From Lachnospiraceae bacterium UBA7205 (GTDB taxonomy: Bacteria > Bacillota > Clostridia > Lachnospirales > Lachnospiraceae): a stretch of 64,000 nucleotides of DNA. Below are positions 44,850 through 53,305 of this stretch, in pieces; position 1 is the stretch's first letter; each line of letters opens with the position of its first letter. Both the position numbers and the translations under genes were made by a program. Where the stretch lies: positions 15,426-79,425 of the forward strand of contig DKUL01000033.1 of assembly GCA_002490665.1 (NCBI GenBank), read 5' to 3'. Below the pieces are notes generated by a model. The model did not search any database, was not told the origin of the DNA, and saw nothing but the letters and a program-made list of their open reading frames with translations.

Positions 44850-47234
44850 CTACTCGATTTCTGCGACTTTCCATGCTCCCCATGCGCTGGAACCAGGAAC
44901 TTCTCCCTGTGTCCACCACTGTGCCTGATAATACTTACCGTTATATATAACAGTGTCACCAGAGTTATAAACCTTGGAAGCATCCCATGTACCTGTAGCA
45001 GGCGTCTCCGGTTCAGTCGGATCTACTGGCTCCACTGGATCTACCGGGTCAGTCGGATCTACCGGATCTACCGGATCTACCGGTTCGGTCGGACCTACTG
45101 GCTCCACTGGGTCTACCGGGTCGGTCGGATCTACCGGATCCACTGGTGTTTCTTCTTCAATTACAGTAATTACTGCCTTTGCCACTACCTTGTGTCCTGC
45201 TGAATCTTCTACAGTGTATACCAGTTCATAAGAGCCGGCTTTTAAAACATCAACTTCTCCAGTAACAACAACTTTTTCTGTAAGGTCTCCGTCTTCTTTA
45301 TCAGTAACAGATACACCTTCCATTGCGTCAAATTTGTCACCTAATGTAATCTCTTTATTCTTCACTCCTGCAAAAACAGGTTTCTGGTCTGCTACAGAGC
45401 CATTATTTTCATAAATAACCTGTCTGCCGATTTCCGGACCATCTGCAGTAATACGCTGGGCAAGTTCAATTCTTTCGATATTATCTAATGTAGCATTTTC
45501 ATTTGCACTAGCCAGTTCGATCATAATGGATGCACCCTGACCGATTGTCTGGTTGTCATATACAGTTGCAAGATCAACCTCAACTACATTGCCTTTGTTT
45601 GTAACTGTACCACATCCATATCCTGAAGGAGAAAGGTCATCAGCCTCCTCCAATGTGATATACAGCTTCGGGCTCTTGATGGTTTCATATGCCATCTCGG
45701 TCAGCTGTAACACTTCACCGGATTCATTCTTGGTTTCGTTATTCTTCAAGGTGATTTGGTAACCGCGTTTCATTGCTCCCCAGTTTTCGCTGAACATAGT
45801 AACATCGGCGGTAACATCAACCTGTGGTGCTGGAATTTCATGCCGAGGCAGCGGTGATGAACCAAACAGCCCCTGTTTGATTGCCTTGGTCAGCTCGTCA
45901 CGCTTTGTGGAATTAGTGGCTTTATCCTGAGATGCCATCCAGCTGATGCAGCCGCCCAGGCCGTTTGCCTTTACATATTCTGCCTTTAACGTAACAGACT
46001 TTACATTATCATAAGTGAAGAAAGCACCAGTACTTTCATCATACATGTAAGGAGCCTGTGCAACATCATCCCAGTATTCCTTCATGCCGGTATATCTTCC
46101 TTTTAAGGTATTCAGTGCATTGTAGCCCCAGACACCGCCTGCACGTCCGCCTTCGCCCACTTTCATGGGTGCTTCATTGACTGCACCGTAGGTAGGTGTC
46201 TGGTCAGCATCCTTATTGGCTTTTGCGGCTTCTCCAAACAGACCAGGCATTCCAGGTACGGTTCCTTTATCTACCTGCGCCCATCCACGGGTATAAAATG
46301 CACAGCCTACAACGATTTTCTCTGCAGGCGCCCCCTGGCTAATCATGTATTTTACTGTCTGGTCTACCGAAAGTCCTGACTCATAATAAGGGTCTGCCGG
46401 ATTGCCATACAGCGGTGTCTGATGTCCGCTGACAGGATCCCATGCACCACGCATGTCATAAGTCATTATGTTGCCGAAATCGATGATTTCGAATAAACGC
46501 TTAACATCAACACCATCTTCCAGTTTAGAGGAAGGTGCAGGTAATGCACAGCTTAATTCATAAGTTCTTCCTAGCTCTGCGCCCTGTTCGTCCAGTGCGT
46601 TACGCAAATCCTGCATCAGCTTGATATAGTTCGCTTTATCTTCTGCGGATGCATAGATTGTACCCTCATCGTTGGTGTTATCAACATTGTCAGGTTCACG
46701 ATACTGATTCTCACCAGGATATTCCCAGTCAATATCTACGAAATCCATATTATTGTATTTGATGAATTTCATAACATTGGATACGAAGTTCGCACGTGCA
46801 GTATCGCTTGCAGACATGCGGGAGAATTCATTGGATTTGGACCATCCGCCGATGGAAATACCAATCTTCAAATTGGGATTTTCTGCGCGGAGAACCTGAA
46901 ACGCGTTCAAAAGACCTGCGTTTGCAGCGCCCCATGTAACGTTCATACCTACAGGCGCGCCTGTTGCAGCGTCCTTATCGGTAAATTTCAGATTGCCGTC
47001 CTTGTCAAAATACAGGAAAGCAAAGTTCAAATGTGTAATCTGGTCTGCCGGAATATCCTTCGGATAGAAGTTCCCCTGCCCACCCCAGATGGACCAGTCG
47101 CCGTAATACATTACATTTCTGTAGACCGGCATTTCTTCTTTTGCCTGTGCCGTGAGGGTGATTCCGCTAAACAGCGTAATCACCATAGCCAGTGCGGTTA
47201 ATAGACTCAAAATTCTGTTATGTAACTTTTTCAA
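44850..47234 (-). CDS. Secreted GH18 chitinase with bacterial Ig-like domain and CBM5/12
   Basis: This 794-residue protein has a signal peptide (about 1-31, ending AQA) and a GH18 domain (about 35-455) with the catalytic FVDIDWEYP near residue 169 and MTYDMRGAWD later. A beta-rich region follows (about 470-610), then a DUF5011-type Ig-like domain (about 620-700), a Pro/Thr/Asp repeat linker and a C-terminal CBM5/12 chitin-binding module (WDASKVYNSGDTVIYNGKYY). The start codon is TTG, nine bases after a strong AGGAGG. The GH18 subfamily resembles endochitinases such as ChiA/ChiD. Confidence 0.94.
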   Translation of the reverse strand: MKKLHNRILSLLTALAMVITLFSGITLTAQAKEEMPVYRNVMYYGDWSIWGGQGNFYPKDIPADQITHLNFAFLYFDKDGNLKFTDKDAATGAPVGMNVTWGAANAGLLNAFQVLRAENPNLKIGISIGGWSKSNEFSRMSASDTARANFVSNVMKFIKYNNMDFVDIDWEYPGENQYREPDNVDNTNDEGTIYASAEDKANYIKLMQDLRNALDEQGAELGRTYELSCALPAPSSKLEDGVDVKRLFEIIDFGNIMTYDMRGAWDPVSGHQTPLYGNPADPYYESGLSVDQTVKYMISQGAPAEKIVVGCAFYTRGWAQVDKGTVPGMPGLFGEAAKANKDADQTPTYGAVNEAPMKVGEGGRAGGVWGYNALNTLKGRYTGMKEYWDDVAQAPYMYDESTGAFFTYDNVKSVTLKAEYVKANGLGGCISWMASQDKATNSTKRDELTKAIKQGLFGSSPLPRHEIPAPQVDVTADVTMFSENWGAMKRGYQITLKNNETKNESGEVLQLTEMAYETIKSPKLYITLEEADDLSPSGYGCGTVTNKGNVVEVDLATVYDNQTIGQGASIMIELASANENATLDNIERIELAQRITADGPEIGRQVIYENNGSVADQKPVFAGVKNKEITLGDKFDAMEGVSVTDKEDGDLTEKVVVTGEVDVLKAGSYELVYTVEDSAGHKVVAKAVITVIEEETPVDPVDPTDPVDPVEPVGPTEPVDPVDPVDPTDPVDPVEPVDPTEPETPATGTWDASKVYNSGDTVIYNGKYYQAQWWTQGEVPGSSAWGAWKVAEIE
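45000..45150 (-). repeat. Tandem repeat coding for the Pro/Asp/Val linker
   Basis: Imperfect repeats of about 9 and 18 bases (variants of GGATCTACC and GGCTCCACTGG on plus) encode VDPVDPTDP-like units between the Ig-like domain and the chitin-binding module. A shorter related repeat occurs at 43900-43990 in the neighbouring chitinase. Confidence 0.8.
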
Positions 47235-47328
47235 AGTGCTATACCTCCTTTTTCTTTATTTGTTGTCACATAAGCTATTTTTGTTTCATTATGACAAAAT
47301 ACGGTCATTTATTCCGATTATTTTCGTC

Positions 47329-47356
47329 ATTATGCCACGCGGATAAAGTATATCAA
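47329..47356 (-). promoter_or_regulatory. Candidate promoter of the GH18 chitinase gene
   Basis: TTGATA (47351-47356), a 16-base spacer and CATAAT (47329-47334) on the minus strand lie about 95 bases before the TTG start. A partial inverted repeat ATGAC-N8-GTCAT lies downstream (about 47291-47308) and could be an operator. Further upstream, before the GH19 stop, is the palindrome TTTTCCGGAAAA (47465-47476). Confidence 0.45.
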
Positions 47357-47497
47357 TCCTTTTTGCACGCTACAAGATGACAATATTGCCATTTATTTGT
47401 TTATTTTGTGCAATTTTAAGTATTCCGATCCGATAATGCATCTTTTTAAAATTCAGAGTACCTTTTTTCCGGAAAAGTGGTGCATACTTCCGTTAAC

Positions 47498-49333
47498 TTA
47501 TTGGGCTGCTGCCTGTTGTACGAATGTTGTCATACCCACGGTATCGCAATGCTCGCCTGTTATATCAGCACCCATCTTGCCTGTAAAGATACGGTAATAT
47601 TTAGCACGCCTTGCAACAGCTCCTGTACCGTTTTCTGATTGGCCTGCTTCGTTATTGATGATAATGATGGTCAACCCGAAATTGCCATTGTACTGTGCAT
47701 TTGCTCCGCCTTCCTTTGGCTCCCACACACCTGTTATTACCTGATGGCATGAAGGCTTAGGAGGCTGTGGCGTCATCCAGAACCAGATACCTGTCATGAA
47801 ACCAAGAACGCCATCCTGCTCCAGTTTGTCAGGATCATTTAAAAGTACAGAGCTGTCTCCAAACAATACATCAGAACATAAGCCATAATTATAATTATAA
47901 GAAAGCTGTATAGGCCCGCGTCCATGATAACTCTTTCCTTCTACTGGAAGATAAGCAGTTTCGCTCCCCTGTACATAACCAATCGCACTAGAACCGATAA
48001 AGCCCACTTCTTCATTGAAGTAAAGACCGGAAAGACTCTCATCTACAATTCCGTCAATGGTTCCGCCGCCTGTTTCATGGGCGATATTTGCCAGGAAACC
48101 TGCAAGTTCACGTTTCCGCGTATTCAAATCGCCATCTGCCAGGAAAGAACCGTAGTCACATACGGAAGTACAAAGCTTTGTGGTATCCAGCCAGTCTTCG
48201 CCAAAGCTTGGATCACTGTAAACCAGCTTCTGCTCCTTGGTTGTCTTGTCCAGGCGGATCAGACGATAACACCATTCAGAACCTTCATACCACTGTACTT
48301 TGATAATGGTATTTGACAAAGTATGTACTGCTTCCTGCAGGTTTTCATAGGAATAATAGTCAGGCATAGCGTCTGCATCCGGGTAATATTGCATTGATAT
48401 AGTACATTTCTTCCAGTTTTCTGACCCAAAACGATATGGGAACAGCTCTTCATAAGAAGATTTCGGAATCAGTTCTTCCAGTCTGCCAAGCGCTGCTTCC
48501 GGTGAATAACCTTCGTTGATCCCGCCATATAACTCGTCAATTTCCTTATCGGTCAGGATTTTGTCAAACACGTTGCTTTCTGCATTTTCATCCTTCTGAT
48601 AATTCTTTTCATCTTCTGGTACCGTCCACTCAGCATCCCCTACCAAAACCCACGGATCTCCTGAATCAGGTTTTACTCCTGCATTGGAATACCATTTGTT
48701 GGAATAAATCTTTCCTTTGTAATATACCATCGTATCCTTTGTGGGATAATTCTTATAATCCAGCCAGAATGGGTGAGGCGGTGTTGACTTGTCCTGATCT
48801 GTAACAGGCGGTGTTACAATCGCTGCCTCTTTTACGACAACTTTGCATGTTGCACTGGCAGTCAGCCCTTTGCTGTCCTCTACGGAATAGATCAGTTCAT
48901 ATGTACCCGCTTTTGCTGTATCTACGCTGCCTGATACGACAATAAGCTTTGTCAGGTCTCCATCTTCTTTGTCTGTTGCAGCGATTCCGTTTAATGCATC
49001 AAATGCATCTCCGACTGTTACAGTGACGGATGCCTGTACTCCTGTCAATACTGGTGCTTCATTTACTTCCGGCTCTTCCAGCTCTTCCAGCTTGTCCGGT
49101 TCTGCCGGATCCGTAGTTTCTTCCGCTCCAACTTCCTTCCACGCCGCGGACTGACTCGGTATTTCGCCCTGTACCCACCATTTTGCTTCATAAGTGTTAC
49201 CCTCGTAGCTTACCTGGTTCCCCGCCATGTAAACACTGCCGACTGTCCACTCTGGCGCTGCCAGCGCCGAGCTGCTGATCATCATACTGGCTCCAAGAAC
49301 ACAAGCCATTGTTTTTGTGCAAAATCTCTTCAT
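47498..49333 (-). CDS. Secreted GH19 chitinase with Ig-like and chitin-binding modules
   Basis: This 611-residue protein has a signal peptide (about 1-26), an N-terminal CBM5/12 module (WTVGSVYMAGNQVSYEGNTY), a DUF5011-type Ig-like domain (about 90-170), a second chitin-binding-like module (about 190-240) and a C-terminal GH19 domain. GH19 hallmarks are the catalytic Glu in FLANIAHETGGG, YHGRGPIQLSYNYNYG and MTPQPPKPSCHQVITG. GH19 enzymes cut chitin by inversion, unlike GH18. The start follows AAGGGAG; an ATG six codons earlier contains that ribosome site. It is the first of the three chitinase genes. Confidence 0.93.
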   Translation of the reverse strand: MKRFCTKTMACVLGASMMISSSALAAPEWTVGSVYMAGNQVSYEGNTYEAKWWVQGEIPSQSAAWKEVGAEETTDPAEPDKLEELEEPEVNEAPVLTGVQASVTVTVGDAFDALNGIAATDKEDGDLTKLIVVSGSVDTAKAGTYELIYSVEDSKGLTASATCKVVVKEAAIVTPPVTDQDKSTPPHPFWLDYKNYPTKDTMVYYKGKIYSNKWYSNAGVKPDSGDPWVLVGDAEWTVPEDEKNYQKDENAESNVFDKILTDKEIDELYGGINEGYSPEAALGRLEELIPKSSYEELFPYRFGSENWKKCTISMQYYPDADAMPDYYSYENLQEAVHTLSNTIIKVQWYEGSEWCYRLIRLDKTTKEQKLVYSDPSFGEDWLDTTKLCTSVCDYGSFLADGDLNTRKRELAGFLANIAHETGGGTIDGIVDESLSGLYFNEEVGFIGSSAIGYVQGSETAYLPVEGKSYHGRGPIQLSYNYNYGLCSDVLFGDSSVLLNDPDKLEQDGVLGFMTGIWFWMTPQPPKPSCHQVITGVWEPKEGGANAQYNGNFGLTIIIINNEAGQSENGTGAVARRAKYYRIFTGKMGADITGEHCDTVGMTTFVQQAAAQ

Positions 49334-49689
49334 CCGATTTTCTCCCTTCATTTAATGATTGTACTGTAATGTATACTTGGCATACTTTACAATTATATGG
49401 CAGTTTTTTCCTGCTTTTACAATAATATCACAACTTTCGACAATTGTATGTGTCTCTATTTGTGCTTTTTTGATATATTTTGTCCATTATGCACCATCAT
49501 TTGTGCATTTTGTTATGTTTTGCAATAATTATGCCGCTTTACAGCTTTATAAATGGTACCCTTGTTGCCAAACAACCTATTTTAAGACATTCATTAAGGC
49601 GTTTGATATCATGCCGGTTTCGACGTTTTTCACGAAAAGGGCATTAAATTGACATATCAATATTTTTATGGCACAGTGTTATAATAATG
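49334..49689. other. AT-rich region upstream of the GH19 gene
   Basis: No gene is seen. For GH19 on the minus strand, a TATAAT box near 49394-49399 has TTGTAA 19 bases upstream, and the spacer contains GCAG-N7-CTGC, so the promoter is plausible but not consensus. On the plus strand TTGACA (49649-49654) is too far (25 bases) from TATAAT (49680-49685) to be a normal promoter. Confidence 0.4.
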
Positions 49690-49788
49690 TTGTAATGGGA
49701 GGGACTAATAAGATATACTACAATTAGAAAAGAGGGACTTATTATGCCGCAAAATTACACTCCCGAATTCAGGAAGAAGATTGTCCGG
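49690..49788 (+). mobile_element. 5' remnant of an IS3-type transposase gene
   Basis: The stretch has a promoter-like TTGTAA-N18-TATACT (49690-49719), a ribosome-site-like AGAGGG and an ATG at 49744 that starts MPQNYTPEFRKKIVR, the usual beginning of the IS3-family OrfA protein. After 15 codons the similarity stops and the sequence passes directly into the 5' region of the polymerase gene. Only the end of the element is left. Confidence 0.7.
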
Positions 49789-49810
49789 AACGAAAGGAAT
49801 GGATATAATT

Positions 49811-51343
49811 ATGGAAAAAGAACGTGTCTATGTTGCCATTGACTTAAAATCCTTCTACGCCTCCGTCGAATGTGTGGAAAGGCAGCTTGACCCCATGAAA
49901 ACAAACCTGGTCGTGGCGGATGCCGCCAGGACGGAAAAGACAATCTGCCTTGCCGTATCCCCTTCCCTGAAATCTTTTGGCATTTCGGGACGGGCAAGGC
50001 TGTTTGAGGTCGTGCAGAAGGTCAAAGAGGTAAACCGTGAACGAAAAGCCGGCGCGCCGGGTCATACATTCACGGGGGAATCATGCTTCGCCGATGAACT
50101 GCTTGCGCATCCGGAGCTTTCCGTATCCTACCTGATTGCACCGCCCCGCATGGCACACTACATGGAATACAGCACAAAAATTTACGAAATCTATCTCCGG
50201 TATGTAGCGCCGGAAGATATCCATGTGTACTCGATTGATGAGGTTTTCATGGATATCACCGCATATTTAAAAACCTATTCCCTTACCGCAAGGGAGCTTA
50301 CCGCGAAAATCATACAGGATGTCCTGAACAATACTGGTATTACCGCCACGGCCGGAATCGGCACGAATCTTTATTTATGCAAGGTCGCAATGGATATCGT
50401 GGCAAAGCATGTCGAGCCTGACAAAAACGGGGTTCGGATCGCGGAGCTTGACGAAATGCGGTACCGCAGGCTTTTGTGGGATCACAGACCAATTACGGAT
50501 TTCTGGCGGGTCGGCAGGGGATATGCCAGAAAATTAGCCGAGAACGGTATGTTCACCATGGGTGATATCGCAAGGTGCTCTGTCGGCGACAGCCAGAATT
50601 TCTATAACGAGGAGCTGCTTTACCGGTTATTCGGGATTAACGCGGAGCTTCTGATAGACCACGCATGGGGATGGGAACCCATGACCATTGACCTTATCAA
50701 ACAATATAAGCCGGAAACAAACTGTTTAAGCTCGGGTCAGGTGCTCCAGTGTCCTTATGACTATAATAAGGCGGCGCTTATCGTCAAGGAAATGACCGAC
50801 CTGCTTGTCCTGGACCTGGTTGGGAAAAAACTGGTTACGGATCAAATGGTGCTTACCATCGGATATGATATTGAAAACCTGACAGACACGAAAATCAGCA
50901 GGAATTATAAGGGCGAAGTCACGGTGGACCATTATGGGCGAAGGGTTCCCAAACACGCACATGGCACAGCCAACCTTGGCAGACAGACTTCTTCCACAAA
51001 GCTGATCATGGAGGCAGTAATGTCGCTTTACAGGCAAATTACAGATAAAAATCTGTTAATCCGCAGGATCAATGTGACTGCCAATCATTTGACGGACGAG
51101 TCCGCCGCATGTGAAAAATCACAGGATTCCTATGTCCAGATGGATTTATTTACGGATTACCAGGCTCTGGAAGAACAAAGTCAGAAAGAAGAAACGGAAC
51201 GAAAGAAAGAACGGGCAATTCAGGAGGCAATCCTGTCCGTAAAGAAAAAATATGGAAAGAATGCCATTTTAAAAGGCATGAATCTGGAAGAAGGGGCAAC
51301 CACCATGGAAAGAAACCATCAGATCGGAGGGCACAAGGCATAA
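49811..51343 (+). CDS. Y-family DNA polymerase (UmuC/UvrX/DinB type)
   Basis: This 510-residue translesion polymerase has an N-terminal catalytic core with YVAIDLKSFYASVECVERQL (metal-binding Asp and steric residues) and HVYSIDEVFMDITAYL (second acidic pair), a helix-hairpin-helix region (DFWRVGRGYARKLAENGMFT) and a little-finger domain. The charged C-terminal tail contains QMDLF, a typical beta-clamp binding motif. The ATG at 49811 is chosen because earlier in-frame starts overlap the AAAGGA ribosome site. The YolD-like partner follows at once (TAATG overlap). Such cassettes are common on integrative elements and plasmids of Clostridia and are usually SOS- or stress-linked. Confidence 0.93.
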   Translation: MEKERVYVAIDLKSFYASVECVERQLDPMKTNLVVADAARTEKTICLAVSPSLKSFGISGRARLFEVVQKVKEVNRERKAGAPGHTFTGESCFADELLAHPELSVSYLIAPPRMAHYMEYSTKIYEIYLRYVAPEDIHVYSIDEVFMDITAYLKTYSLTARELTAKIIQDVLNNTGITATAGIGTNLYLCKVAMDIVAKHVEPDKNGVRIAELDEMRYRRLLWDHRPITDFWRVGRGYARKLAENGMFTMGDIARCSVGDSQNFYNEELLYRLFGINAELLIDHAWGWEPMTIDLIKQYKPETNCLSSGQVLQCPYDYNKAALIVKEMTDLLVLDLVGKKLVTDQMVLTIGYDIENLTDTKISRNYKGEVTVDHYGRRVPKHAHGTANLGRQTSSTKLIMEAVMSLYRQITDKNLLIRRINVTANHLTDESAACEKSQDSYVQMDLFTDYQALEEQSQKEETERKKERAIQEAILSVKKKYGKNAILKGMNLEEGATTMERNHQIGGHKA

Positions 51344-51768
51344 TGGGAAACTATGACGACATTATCAATCTGCCGCACCATCAATCCACAATCCATCCCC
51401 ATATGTCCGCCCTGGACCGGGCGGCACAGTTTTCACCTTTTGCCGCACTCACCGGACATGGGGATGCTATCAGCGAAACCGCACGGCTGACGGATGCAAG
51501 GCTGGAACTGGATGAAACAAAAAAAGAAGAACTGGACGGCAGGCTGCAGATGATCCGGGAACATCTTGCCATGGAACCGGAGATTGCCATCACTTATTTT
51601 GTCCCCGATGCGAAAAAAGAAGGCGGTTCTTACCTCCGCACAACCGGGACTGTAAAGAAACTGGATGATATGGGGCATAAGGTAATCATGGCGGATGGGA
51701 CATCCATTCCAATGGAAGATATTTATGAGATTGAGGGCGCCATTTTGGAGGACATTGGAAATATATAA
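51343..51768 (+). CDS. YolD-like protein
   Basis: This 141-residue protein of the YolD-like family begins MGNYDDIINLPHHQSTIHPH and contains MSALDRAAQFSPFAALTGH, characteristic of the group. YolD-like proteins are encoded next to UvrX-type Y-family polymerases and are thought to be functional partners like UmuD, without a peptidase domain. Its start overlaps the polymerase stop (TAATG), which indicates coupling. The C-terminal half carries an Sm-like/RNA-binding-like beta region (VKKLDDMGHKVIMADGTSIP). Confidence 0.9.
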   Translation: MGNYDDIINLPHHQSTIHPHMSALDRAAQFSPFAALTGHGDAISETARLTDARLELDETKKEELDGRLQMIREHLAMEPEIAITYFVPDAKKEGGSYLRTTGTVKKLDDMGHKVIMADGTSIPMEDIYEIEGAILEDIGNI

Positions 51769-51777
51769 GCAGTAACC

Positions 51778-52050
51778 CTATCCGCCGATTTTCGACATTC
51801 TCCATTCATGGGCATAGTAGTTATATCTTAACTGGAATGTCTTCTGTATCCCATACAGCGATGCGGTACAGACAAAATTGGCGCCGAGAGAACTGTGCTG
51901 CTGATCCGTTGAGATGACCTTTTCTATATTGATCGTGACAAGTTCACCGTTCCGGTCACGGAAGCGGAATCTCATAGGCGTTATCTTCCCATTTGTGTCC
52001 GTACAAGAAATCATTTGTACCGGAATATCAACACAAAGGATGCTTTCCAC
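51778..52050 (-). CDS. Small hypothetical protein of the polymerase/YolD cassette
   Basis: This 90-residue beta-rich protein is of unknown function. It starts at GTG (52048-52050), after the strong ribosome site AAAGGAGG, and is convergent with the YolD gene, only nine bases away. It has no signal peptide or membrane helix. Short proteins of similar length often accompany DinB/YolD cassettes in Clostridia, but I know of no assigned role. A promoter may be present upstream (TTTACA-N18-TATGAT on minus). Confidence 0.6.
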   Translation of the reverse strand: MESILCVDIPVQMISCTDTNGKITPMRFRFRDRNGELVTINIEKVISTDQQHSSLGANFVCTASLYGIQKTFQLRYNYYAHEWRMSKIGG

Positions 52051-52386
52051 ACAGGTTCCTCCTTTCCTTATGCGCTATACATATCCTGAGATAGTATTAT
52101 CATACGGTATAGAACATACATTTGTAAACAGCCTCCAAATAATATTTTTTGCCAGTTTATGGAAACCGGAACAATACTATAGTTATTATTACAGTATTCT
52201 TACCAAAATAACCACGCTTTAAAATAAGAAAACACTCCACATTCTCGTGAAGTGCAATCTGTATTTTCTATTCTGTTTTTATCGCCCTCCATAAAGTTTT
52301 CCTGCATTTTCCGCTGTACTTTTTGCCGTTTTCCAAAAGGCTCATGTTTTTGTTAATTATTTCTAAAGCCTGAACACCGATTTGCC
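52051..52386. other. Intergenic stretch at the right edge of the accessory island
   Basis: No confident gene is seen in these 336 bases. On the minus strand, directly after the kinase stop, an open frame (52268-52386) gives RQIGVQALEIINKNMSLLEN and continues with Lys/Arg-rich residues to a stop; it has no start codon of its own and might be the tail of a lost gene. This is the probable junction of the island with the old operon. Confidence 0.45.
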
Positions 52387-53292
52387 TTATCTTGGAAGAT
52401 ATACAAAAAACTTTGTTCCTTTTCCTAACTTTGATAAAACTTTTATATATCCGTTCCCAGCCGATATGATTTCCCTTGACAAATAGAGTCCTATCCCAAT
52501 ACCTTGTATTTGATTCACAGACTGCGAACGGTAAAACCGCTTAAAAACTAACGTTGTCTCCTCCTCAGAAATGCCAATTCCTGTATCACTTATTTCGATG
52601 CAGCAGAACATTTCATACGGCTTAACAGATACTGTAATACCGCCACTGTCTGTATATTTTATCGCATTGTCAACGATATTTCCCACTGCTTCCATTGTCC
52701 ATTTTTTGTCGTATTTTGCCATGCAGTCATTTCCGCCATTATCATCAGACTGTAAAAAATGCATATACAGTCCTTTTTGTTTTGCAAGCGGTTCATACAG
52801 GCAACACACTTCTGCCATCAGTTCCTTTACATTATTACATTCCGGATTTACTTTAATGATGCCGGATTCAAGCCTTGAAAGTTTCACAAGCGAGGCAATC
52901 AGAAAGTTTAATTTCTCCGCCTGCTGATGCAGCGCTTCAAGATTTTGATAGTCCTCATCACGCTGGCTTTCCTCCATCAGCATCTCGCTATATAGCAGTA
53001 TATTGGATATCGGTGTTCTGGTCTGATGTGAGATATCGGTGATAAGACCTTTGATTTTTTCCCTTTCCTGTAACACATTCTGTGAAGACTCCTGTGAAGC
53101 AAGCAGATAGTGCGCAAATTTGCTTTCAAGTGCAGAGAGTCTTGTCTCATTAAAAACACTCTCCTCGAAAGTATTTTCCGTGATGCCATCTATCATGCTG
53201 TTCAGGCTTTCAAAAGTTTTCACTGTTTGGTGTCTGTAAACCAGTACAATGATAATGGAACATACCATAACCAAGCAAGATATACAAATCAT
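52387..53292 (-). CDS. Sensor histidine kinase
   Basis: This 301-residue membrane kinase has one N-terminal transmembrane helix (about residues 2-20), a short linker without a large sensor domain, the H-box LITDISHQTRTPISNILLY and an ATPase domain with N-box EAVGNIVDNAIKYTDSGG, G1 EISDTGIGI, F-box VFKRFYRS and G2 GIGIGLYLSREI. The start is the ATG after AAGGAG; nine codons earlier is an alternative that overlaps the regulator gene. Kinases this lean in Firmicutes usually work with a BceAB/FtsX-type ABC transporter that does the sensing; a candidate transporter lies at 37.2-40.6 kb on the same strand. Confidence 0.9.
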   Translation of the reverse strand: MICISCLVMVCSIIIVLVYRHQTVKTFESLNSMIDGITENTFEESVFNETRLSALESKFAHYLLASQESSQNVLQEREKIKGLITDISHQTRTPISNILLYSEMLMEESQRDEDYQNLEALHQQAEKLNFLIASLVKLSRLESGIIKVNPECNNVKELMAEVCCLYEPLAKQKGLYMHFLQSDDNGGNDCMAKYDKKWTMEAVGNIVDNAIKYTDSGGITVSVKPYEMFCCIEISDTGIGISEEETTLVFKRFYRSQSVNQIQGIGIGLYLSREIISAGNGYIKVLSKLGKGTKFFVYLPR

Positions 53293-53305
53293 TTTCTTCT
53301 CCTTA

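Noticed and set aside
45000..45150. CRISPR-like array of short repeats
   Set aside because: The repeats are in frame, encode a Pro/Asp/Val linker of the chitinase and have no unique spacers of regular length.
49649..49685. TTGACA and TATAAT as a promoter
   Set aside because: The two hexamers are 25 bases apart, too far for a sigma-A promoter.
52080..52135. SOS (LexA/DinR) box upstream of the 90-residue gene
   Set aside because: GAACATACATTTG resembles only half of the Gram-positive box; the second GTTC arm is missing.
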